From positions 1-11,782 of the forward strand of contig CACZTC010000067.1 of NCBI GenBank assembly GCA_902784015.1: DNA of 11,782 bases, given 5' to 3'. Below the pieces are notes generated by a model, which saw only the letters and a program-made list of their open reading frames with translations, was not told the origin of the DNA and made no database searches. The position numbers were made by a program, and so were the translations under genes. This stretch comes from an uncultured Erysipelotrichaceae bacterium (GTDB lineage: Bacteria > Bacillota_I > Bacilli_A > Erysipelotrichales > Erysipelotrichaceae). Positions 7,013 through 11,782 of the stretch are shown here, in pieces (the stretch's first letter is position 1; the number at the start of each line of letters is the position of its first letter).

Positions 7013-8662
7013 CTATCCGCCAAAAATTGACTCTGGTCTAATTCGACAAGGTGCTCCATTACCAGCTTCACACCTCGTATAATATCCCGTATAGCCCCAA
7101 CCTGCGCCAAATGAGCAATCACCATTCCAGTTCTGAGCATAATTAGAGAAATTAGAACCATCACCTAAATAGAAAATTTCAATATGACAATGTGGGCCAG
7201 TACTATTACCTGATGATCCTACCATACCAACAGGAGTACCTGCTGATACAATTGTACCTGAAGCAATTGGTGAATCTAACATCATATGTGCCATTTGTAC
7301 ACCGTATAAAGATCCATTTACAACAATCAATAAATATACCTGGTTACCACCACCATAAGCACCACCAGCACCAGTACACCAGTTACCTAAGGCACCATAA
7401 GTAGGACAGCCATTAGCAGAATTCAATACTACCCCATTACCTGGTGAATAAATAGTTGATCCTACTGGAGCAGCAAAGTCATAACCTAGATGTAAACCTC
7501 CTCCAGGATAGAACCAAGTACCTGCACTTCGATATGCATTAGGTACAGGATTAAACCAACCACTAGAGCTTTGTTGAGGAATAGCTTCTAATAAGCCTGC
7601 TGCCGCTATCTCTCTCATCGCTGCATTCTTAGCAGCTATATTTGAAGCAATTGCAGCATATTGAGCTTGTAATTCTGCTTCTTGTTTTAAGATTTCATCT
7701 TCAATAACTTGTGTTTCATATTGTAAGGCAATAATAGAGCCCTGTTCATTTGTTAATTCTTGTTTTTGGGCTGCCATCTCAGCTTGAATATTTTCTAATG
7801 CCGTTCTTTCATCAATCATTTCATTTTGAACAACACGCATCTCTTCTTGAACAGCTTTCATTTGATTTTGAACAGCTATCATTTGCTCCTTGATATCCTT
7901 CATCTCAGCTTCAACACGTTTCATTTCTTCTTGTTGTTCATTAAGAAGTGTTTTCAAATCAACCATGTCATTCATCGTCTTATTATCAAATTGCGAAATA
8001 TTATTTAATGCATTCGCAATACGCATGAAATCCTCAAATGAGCTTACTCCCATAAGAATCTCTAAATATTTATTAATACGCATTGTTGATTGTGCAATTA
8101 CTAATCTTTCTGCTATTTTCTCATTTAAAGCATCTATATCTGCTTGAGTTGCATCTATCTCAACTTGTTTAGCATCGATTTCTTTTTGTTTAGCTTCAAT
8201 TTCTAATTGTTTAGCATCAATACTTTTTTGAACATCATCTATTTCTAATTGTTTAGCATCAATTTCTAATTGTTTATTATCTATATCAGCTTGTTTACTA
8301 TCTATCTCAGATTGTTTTTGATCTATTTCACCTTGTTTACTATTAATTTCTGCTTGCTTAGCATCAATTTGTACTTGATATTCAGCTATTTGATTTGCGT
8401 AATATTGAATATCTTTAGCTATTTCAGCACGTTTAGCATCAATCGCATTTAATTGTTCACCTAAACCATCATTTTGTGACTGCAAATAAGATGAATAACC
8501 TAAACAAGCTTCTTTATCTTCTGCACTCATATGAGTTTTACCAGTACATCTATTATTCCAATATTCAGTATCTGAATATCCTGGTTCAGCCTCGATAGGC
8601 ACAGTAAAAAGTGGTAAAACCATTAATGATATACTCAATATTAATACTAATAACCTTTTCAT
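7013..8662 (-). CDS. Secreted coiled-coil M23 (LytM) metallopeptidase, FtsX-linked peptidoglycan hydrolase
   Basis: A 549-residue exported protein. A signal peptide (about 1-25, hydrophobic LLVLILSISLMVLPLF, cleavage probably after IEA) is followed by a long coiled coil: a Gln/Ile heptad array (99-175), a central YLEILMGVSSFEDFMRIANA block (199-218) resembling the conserved PcsB/CwlO coiled-coil region, and a Met/Val heptad arm (about 254-282). The C-terminal M23 domain keeps H391 and D395 (HLGYD), H459 (MAHM) and H491/H493 (HCHIE), so it should be an active zinc endopeptidase cutting peptidoglycan cross-bridges or stem peptides, unlike EnvC, whose LytM domain is degenerate. There is no membrane anchor. 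The gene overlaps the ftsX stop by 4 bases (ATGA), with GAGGG just upstream, strongly implying control by FtsEX. Mature cysteines (C39, C53, C419, C429, C492, C515, C531, C539) are unusually numerous. Confidence 0.93.
   Translation of the reverse strand: MKRLLVLILSISLMVLPLFTVPIEAEPGYSDTEYWNNRCTGKTHMSAEDKEACLGYSSYLQSQNDGLGEQLNAIDAKRAEIAKDIQYYANQIAEYQVQIDAKQAEINSKQGEIDQKQSEIDSKQADIDNKQLEIDAKQLEIDDVQKSIDAKQLEIEAKQKEIDAKQVEIDATQADIDALNEKIAERLVIAQSTMRINKYLEILMGVSSFEDFMRIANALNNISQFDNKTMNDMVDLKTLLNEQQEEMKRVEAEMKDIKEQMIAVQNQMKAVQEEMRVVQNEMIDERTALENIQAEMAAQKQELTNEQGSIIALQYETQVIEDEILKQEAELQAQYAAIASNIAAKNAAMREIAAAGLLEAIPQQSSSGWFNPVPNAYRSAGTWFYPGGGLHLGYDFAAPVGSTIYSPGNGVVLNSANGCPTYGALGNWCTGAGGAYGGGNQVYLLIVVNGSLYGVQMAHMMLDSPIASGTIVSAGTPVGMVGSSGNSTGPHCHIEIFYLGDGSNFSNYAQNWNGDCSFGAGWGYTGYYTRCEAGNGAPCRIRPESIFGG
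8138..8368 (-). repeat. Eleven tandem 21-bp units encoding a Gln/Ile heptad coiled coil
   Basis: Inside the M23 gene, 231 bases read as 11 consecutive 7-residue units of the pattern I-D-x-K-Q-x-E (residues 99-175), with variants such as INSKQGE, IDDVQKS and IEAKQKE. Several neighbouring units are nearly identical at DNA level; for example the plus-strand string tctaattgtttagcatcaat recurs. The repeat is in frame, so unit gain or loss would change coil length by about one heptad without shifting the frame. Confidence 0.9.
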
Positions 8663-9558
8663 CTTCTTGCCCTCAAAAAGCCTGTAACTGAAGTCCAGCT
8701 ACCTACAAATCCTACCAATACACCAATAAATAAAACTATGCCACAAATATAAAATAGGAATGGTGAAGGTGAAACTAGCGTAAATAAACCCGCTAACACC
8801 TTACCTCCGGTACCTTTATAATATGAAATATATGCATAAATAGTCAATGCTATAGGTACGATAGCGCCTAATAGACCAATGATAACTCCTTCCCAAACAA
8901 AGGGAGCTCTAATGAAGCGGTTGGAAGCACCAACATCTTGCATGATACGCATTTCATCTACACGTGAAGAGATTGTTTGTCTGATTGTTGTTCTTATTAA
9001 GAAGATAGCCATAATAATCATCACAATTACCACAATTAAAGTACCACGACGAACATTCATCATCATTGATACAGCATTCATGGTATTTTCTCCACCATAT
9101 TCAACTTTATATATACCTTCTAATTTACGAATCTCATTAGCTACTTGTTCAATTTGTGAACCAGTATCTGTCTCTATATAAAATGAATCATGCATTGGAT
9201 TCATATTATTCTCAAATGGCTCATAGATTTCTTTTTCTCTTTCATCTTCAATGGTATTCATATAGAATTCCATTTCTTCTTCTTTAGTATAGAAAGTAAT
9301 CTTCTTAACACCTTCAATAGCTTCTATTTGTTTACGTAAAATAGCTTCACTATCTTCATCTTCATAGTCATAATCTATTTGTACTGATATTTCCATTGTT
9401 GATTCAAAATGTCTTGTAAAGCGCTCTAAATGATAAGAAAAAATCATGAAAACACTTAAGATTATTAATGTTATTGAAACAATTAATATTGAAGAAGCTG
9501 ACATACCAAAATGCCTTGTAAAGCCCCTTAATCCTTCCCTTATCGATCTAAATATCAT
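8659..9558 (-). CDS. ftsX: FtsX, membrane subunit of the FtsEX cell-division transporter-like complex
   Basis: A 299-residue protein from the ATG at 9558. Layout: a short cytoplasmic N-terminus (IFRSIREGLRGFTRHF), TM1 (about 20-41), an extracellular domain (about 42-170, acidic around DYDYEDEDSE), TM2 (about 172-188), a conserved cytoplasmic loop TTIRQTISSRVDEMRIMQDVGAS (190-212), TM3 (about 222-245) and TM4 (about 268-288). FtsX transmits ATP hydrolysis by FtsE across the membrane to a periplasm- or wall-side peptidoglycan hydrolase. The open frame extends 6 codons further to 9576, but GGAGG at 9570-9574 serves only the 9558 ATG (11-base gap; 2 bases to the middle ATG, none before the first), and relatives also begin at about this point. 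It overlaps ftsE by 11 bases and the M23 gene by 4, so all three are translationally linked. Confidence 0.94.
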   Translation of the reverse strand: MIFRSIREGLRGFTRHFGMSASSILIVSITLIILSVFMIFSYHLERFTRHFESTMEISVQIDYDYEDEDSEAILRKQIEAIEGVKKITFYTKEEEMEFYMNTIEDEREKEIYEPFENNMNPMHDSFYIETDTGSQIEQVANEIRKLEGIYKVEYGGENTMNAVSMMMNVRRGTLIVVIVMIIMAIFLIRTTIRQTISSRVDEMRIMQDVGASNRFIRAPFVWEGVIIGLLGAIVPIALTIYAYISYYKGTGGKVLAGLFTLVSPSPFLFYICGIVLFIGVLVGFVGSWTSVTGFLRARR

Positions 9559-10240
9559 GTGTAACATAACCTCCATCTAGAAGATCTGCCACAATATGGC
9601 CATGTTCTAAAACAAGTGTTCTTTTACGTCTCCTATTCACAATACCAACATCATGTGTAACCATCACAATTGTAGTGCCATATTTCGCATTAATTCTTTC
9701 TAAAGAATCCATAACTTCCATTGACATATTTAAATCTAGATTACCTGTAGGCTCATCTGCGATTAATACTTTAGGCCTATTAGCCATAGCTCTAGCGATG
9801 GCAACACGTTGTTGTTGACCACCTGATATATTATCTGGAAAAGCATCTTTTATTTCCGGAATATTTAATATTTCAAGTAATTCTTTAACTCTTTTATCAA
9901 TCTGTGGTTTTTTCACATTGATAACTTCAAGCGCATATGCGATATTTTCTGCTACTGTTTTTGTTGCTAATAATTTGTAGTCTTGAAAAACTACCCCAAT
10001 ATTTCTTCGATATAGAGGTATCTGTCTTCTTTTAAGCTTACCAACATCTATTCCTGCAACTTTAACTAAGCCTTTTGTAGGTGTTTCTTCACCATCTAAA
10101 AGCTTGATTAAAGTAGATTTACCAGCACCAGTTGGCCCAATAACATATACAAATTCACCTTGATCTATATCAAGATTGATATCATATAATGCATTTGTTC
10201 CACTTTTATATCTTTTATATACACTTGAACATTCAATCAT
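9548..10240 (-). CDS. ftsE: FtsE, ATPase subunit of the FtsEX complex
   Basis: A 230-residue ABC-type ATPase of normal FtsE length. Motifs: Walker A GPTGAGKST (35-43), Q-loop FQDYKLL (85-91) as expected for FtsE, signature SGGQQQR (139-145), Walker B VLIADEP (158-164) followed by TGNLD, and switch histidine H196 in VTHD. FtsE works on the cytoplasmic face with FtsX to activate a cell-wall hydrolase rather than to move a solute. The ATG at 10240 has an AAAGGTGAT ribosome binding site (10246-10254). It lies 33 bases after the YitT-family gene with no terminator between, so transcription could come from the yitT promoter. The C-terminus overlaps ftsX. Confidence 0.96.
   Translation of the reverse strand: MIECSSVYKRYKSGTNALYDINLDIDQGEFVYVIGPTGAGKSTLIKLLDGEETPTKGLVKVAGIDVGKLKRRQIPLYRRNIGVVFQDYKLLATKTVAENIAYALEVINVKKPQIDKRVKELLEILNIPEIKDAFPDNISGGQQQRVAIARAMANRPKVLIADEPTGNLDLNMSMEVMDSLERINAKYGTTIVMVTHDVGIVNRRRKRTLVLEHGHIVADLLDGGYVTHDI
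9570..9574 (-). promoter_or_regulatory. Ribosome binding site deciding the ftsX start
   Basis: GGAGG on the minus strand, within the ftsE reading frame, lies 11 bases before the ATG at 9558 and only 2 before the ATG at 9567, and it overlaps the region just after the ATG at 9576. Spacing therefore supports 9558. The slightly long gap is a weakness of this choice. Confidence 0.6.
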
Positions 10241-10273
10241 AAATTATCACCTTTCTATTTTATCACTTTTTAA

Positions 10274-11125
10274 CTAAATATTTGGCGAACTATATGTAAA
10301 ACCCTCACCATGCATATCTACTGCATCAGTAGTTATCACAAAGGCTTTATCATCTATCTTTCTTATTAATTCAATGAGCTTATTATATTGCCTTTGTGAT
10401 ACAACACATAAGATAACTTTTTTATTTTCACTTGTATAACCACCTGTTGCTTCAATTAATGTTGTACCTCTATCAAGCTCTTTACATATTTCTTCATTTA
10501 GTTCATGCCATTTTTCTGTAATGATTTGTACCGATTTAGCAGAGCCTCCTGCACCTATTTCTAATACTTTGGTGATAGCTATGCCTGTTGTAAAAACAGA
10601 AATCAACCCCACCAAGGCTGCTTCTATGCCATAAGCAATAATACCTAATAGAACTGTTAAGGCATCTGTGATCATAACTAGCGTTGATATTTTGGCGCCA
10701 GTTATTTTATGTAAGACTAATGGGGGAATATCCATTCCACCTGTACTAGCTCCGGTTCTTATCACAATGCCTATTCCTAAGCCACCTATTAATCCGGCAT
10801 ATATAGCAGCTATGAATGGTTCAATATTTAAGGTAATAGGATAATAAGAGAATAGTGTTGTAAAGATAGGATAAGCCAAAGAAGAAATAAGTGTATTTAT
10901 CGCAAATTCTTTACCTAAGACAACCCAACCAACAATTAATAAAAGAATAACTGCTGCATTCGCAAATAGTGTTTCATTGATATGAAAAAATGGTTCTAAA
11001 GCTACAGCTATACCCGCAACACCACCAGACAATATTGAAAAAGGTAGAATAAAATATTCTACTGAAATAGCTAATATTGCGGTACCTAATATAATTAATA
11101 AGAAATCTCTTATCTTTTTAGCCAT
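10274..11125 (-). CDS. YitT-family integral membrane protein with C-terminal DUF2179 domain
   Basis: A 283-residue protein from the ATG at 11125. The N-terminal two-thirds is hydrophobic with about six predicted membrane segments, starting MAKKIRDFLLIILGTAILAI. It carries the family hallmarks LSGGVAGIA (residues 32-40) and RTGASTGGMDIPPL (123-136). The soluble C-terminus (about 200-275, EKWHELNEEICKELDRGTT and VVSQRQYNKLIELIRKID) is a DUF2179-type domain. Many Bacillota have several copies; molecular function is not established, so I assign none. The frame can be extended to a GTG at 11143, but that codon overlaps the probable TATAAT box and adds residues not usual in the family. Neither start has a Shine-Dalgarno. 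It follows copA by about 50 bases and precedes ftsE. Confidence 0.9.
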   Translation of the reverse strand: MAKKIRDFLLIILGTAILAISVEYFILPFSILSGGVAGIAVALEPFFHINETLFANAAVILLLIVGWVVLGKEFAINTLISSLAYPIFTTLFSYYPITLNIEPFIAAIYAGLIGGLGIGIVIRTGASTGGMDIPPLVLHKITGAKISTLVMITDALTVLLGIIAYGIEAALVGLISVFTTGIAITKVLEIGAGGSAKSVQIITEKWHELNEEICKELDRGTTLIEATGGYTSENKKVILCVVSQRQYNKLIELIRKIDDKAFVITTDAVDMHGEGFTYSSPNI

Positions 11126-11134
11126 AACTAAATA

Positions 11135-11140
11135 ATTATA
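11135..11140 (-). promoter_or_regulatory. Candidate -10 box for a near-leaderless yitT transcript
   Basis: A perfect TATAAT on the minus strand spans -15 to -10 relative to the ATG at 11125. Normal spacing predicts a start near 11128 and a 5' leader of about 3 bases. No Shine-Dalgarno lies between. No good -35 hexamer is apparent. The position is seen; activity is inference. Confidence 0.4.
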
Positions 11141-11178
11141 CACTAAGATAAATCATAGATGTTGTGATATTAATGTGA

Positions 11179-11391
11179 TTATTCTTTGATTCCTAAATAT
11201 TTATAATCTTTATCTTCAATTATTTCTTTTATTATTTCTTCATTAATATCTTTATTAAATACAACTTTAACTTCCCCACTATGATAATCAGCTTTAGCTT
11301 CTTTAATCTCATCTAATTTTTCTAAAGCTTTTTTTACACTATTTTCACAGTGTTCACACATCATACCTTCTACTAAATATACTTTTTCCAT
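11179..11391 (-). CDS. Possible independently translated 70-residue CopZ-like copper chaperone inside copA
   Basis: An in-frame ATG at 11391 would give a 70-residue product, [15 protein letters not shown] onward, matching the usual size and layout of the free chaperone CopZ, with the Cu(I)-binding GMMCEHC at residues 9-15. The ATG is preceded by GGGAGGA at 11396-11402 with GGAGG 5 bases away, one of the best ribosome binding sites in the window. Separate translation is an inference; the site could be a remnant of a formerly separate copZ fused by loss of an upstream stop codon. Confidence 0.45.
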   Translation of the reverse strand: MEKVYLVEGMMCEHCENSVKKALEKLDEIKEAKADYHSGEVKVVFNKDINEEIIKEIIEDKDYKYLGIKE

Positions 11392-11782
11392 AAGATCCTC
11401 CCTTTGAATATCAATATCATCAATATCGATACTATTCTTTACTATCCTTTTTTTATTTTCATCAATATTAACTAAATTCAACCTTAAAGCATTCATACAT
11501 ACGGTAAATGAAGATAGGCTCATTGCTAAAGCAGCGATCATTGGATTCAATTCATATTTCAACATTCCTGCTGCAAGTGGTATACATATTAAATTATAGA
11601 AAAAAGCCCAAAATAGATTTTCATATATATTATGTAAAGTAGCTTTAGATAAACGCAAAGCTTTAGTAACATCATTTATTGAAGAATTCATTAATACGAC
11701 TTCAGCACTATCAATCGCTATATCGCTTCCTGCTCCAATCGCCACTCCTACATCACTTCTAGTAAGAGCGATTGCATCATTG
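11179..11782 (-). CDS. copA: Copper P1B-type ATPase, C-terminal part, with fused CopZ-like domain (5' end off window)
   Basis: The frame is open through the right edge and encodes the last 201 residues of a heavy-metal P-type ATPase, which exports Cu(I) across the membrane. The segment starts in the ATP-binding hinge ([20 protein letters not shown]). Two membrane helices follow, with Tyr-Asn in the first (codons 11593-11598) and MxxSS in the second (11509-11523), the metal-site pattern of Cu(I) pumps. NALRL then leads to a charged linker rich in Ile-Asp and a C-terminal heavy-metal-associated domain with GMMCEHC (CEHC codons 11347-11358). The GTG at 11745 is internal and not the true start. 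C-terminal metal domains on CopA are known in Clostridia-like bacteria. Unusually, a strong internal ribosome binding site and in-frame ATG precede the last domain. The stop is TAA at 11179; no terminator follows. Confidence 0.9.
   Translation of the reverse strand, partial: NDAIALTRSDVGVAIGAGSDIAIDSAEVVLMNSSINDVTKALRLSKATLHNIYENLFWAFFYNLICIPLAAGMLKYELNPMIAALAMSLSSFTVCMNALRLNLVNIDENKKRIVKNSIDIDDIDIQREDLMEKVYLVEGMMCEHCENSVKKALEKLDEIKEAKADYHSGEVKVVFNKDINEEIIKEIIEDKDYKYLGIKE
11396..11402 (-). promoter_or_regulatory. Strong internal Shine-Dalgarno within copA
   Basis: GGGAGGA on the minus strand, encoding part of the linker residues Arg-Glu-Asp, sits 4 bases before the in-frame ATG at 11389-11391. 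A run of AAA lies immediately upstream. The match and spacing are better than at several true gene starts here. Confidence 0.55.

Noticed and set aside
7368..7440. Gly/Cys-rich stretch of the M23 domain as a frameshift or foreign insertion
   Set aside because: The reading frame and zinc motifs continue normally on both sides, so it reads as a surface-loop insertion within the domain.
1508..9181. Plus-strand open frames (for example 1508-1804, 5716-5985, 6676-6993, 7890-8147, 8879-9181)
   Set aside because: Each lies antisense within a well-supported minus-strand gene, has low-complexity Ser/Ile/His-rich translation, and shows no family motif or convincing ribosome binding site.
9559..9576. 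Upstream ATG codons at 9576 and 9567 as the ftsX start
   Set aside because: The GGAGG at 9570-9574 cannot serve either at proper spacing, and FtsX relatives begin at about the 9558 methionine.
10257..10265. TGATAAAAT as an extended -10 promoter for ftsE
   Set aside because: The implied start site would fall inside the ftsE ribosome binding site and there is no -35 hexamer at a suitable distance.
11126..11143. GTG at 11143 as the start of the YitT-family gene
   Set aside because: No ribosome binding site, it overlaps the likely TATAAT box, and it adds six residues before a typical family N-terminus.
11164..11179. Direct repeat GTGAT...GTGAT at 11-bp spacing between copA and yitT as an operator
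   Set aside because: Only 5 bases each, no dyad symmetry, no match to a copper-type operator; similar GTGATAA copies occur before ftsE, so chance in AT-rich DNA is likely.
11743..11745. GTG at 11743-11745 as a gene start
   Set aside because: The frame continues upstream with the conserved P-type ATPase hinge sequence to the window edge, so this is an internal valine.
1..11782. CRISPR arrays, tRNA or rRNA genes, insertion sequences, prophage or defence genes
   Set aside because: No spaced identical repeats, cloverleaf or rRNA-like sequence, transposase, integrase or terminal inverted repeats were seen; the only tandem repeat is the in-frame coiled-coil array.

Overview
This is a compact, AT-rich chromosomal segment in which every recognisable gene lies on the minus strand. 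Intergenic gaps are tens of bases or less and several genes overlap. Base composition, strong GGAGG-type ribosome binding sites and gene content (FtsEX with a coiled-coil hydrolase, an S41 protease and UvrB side by side; YitT-family protein; cytidylate-kinase-like P-loop protein) point to a low-GC Bacillota. My best guess is an Erysipelotrichia-like gut lineage. That placement is inferred from style and synteny, not from a marker gene.

Layout in transcription order (right to left): (1) the 3' end of a copper P1B-type ATPase (copA) with a C-terminal CopZ-like metal-binding domain; (2) a YitT-family membrane protein; (3) a cell-envelope block, ftsE, ftsX, a secreted coiled-coil M23 peptidase and an S41 carboxyl-terminal processing protease, with ftsE/ftsX and ftsX/M23 overlapping; (4) uvrB, overlapping the protease stop codon, then a cytidylate-kinase-like gene ending in a terminator; (5) an aminotransferase plus Lrp/AsnC regulator pair resembling the Bacillus alaT/alaR (yugH/yugG) pair, ending in a second terminator-like hairpin; (6) a partial M14 metallocarboxypeptidase running off the left edge.

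How the genes work together: FtsE (ATPase) and FtsX (membrane subunit) very probably form the transmembrane switch that controls the M23 hydrolase encoded immediately downstream, the role PcsB or CwlO plays elsewhere. The M23 protein keeps all zinc and catalytic residues and has no membrane anchor of its own. The adjacent S41 protease, with PDZ and peptidoglycan-binding domains, could process envelope proteins such as this hydrolase. The left block looks like amino-acid metabolism: a transaminase, its likely regulator and a peptidase.

I did not find a wholly new system. The most interesting points are: an in-frame internal ribosome binding site and ATG inside copA that could yield a free 70-residue CopZ-like chaperone; TATAAT boxes placed for leaderless or near-leaderless transcripts at two genes lacking a Shine-Dalgarno; 11 tandem 21-bp units encoding an unusual Gln/Ile heptad coil in the FtsX-linked hydrolase; and terminator hairpins that begin inside stop codons. 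No CRISPR array, tRNA, rRNA, insertion sequence or plus-strand gene is supportable, and no gene-free stretch exceeds about 60 bases.
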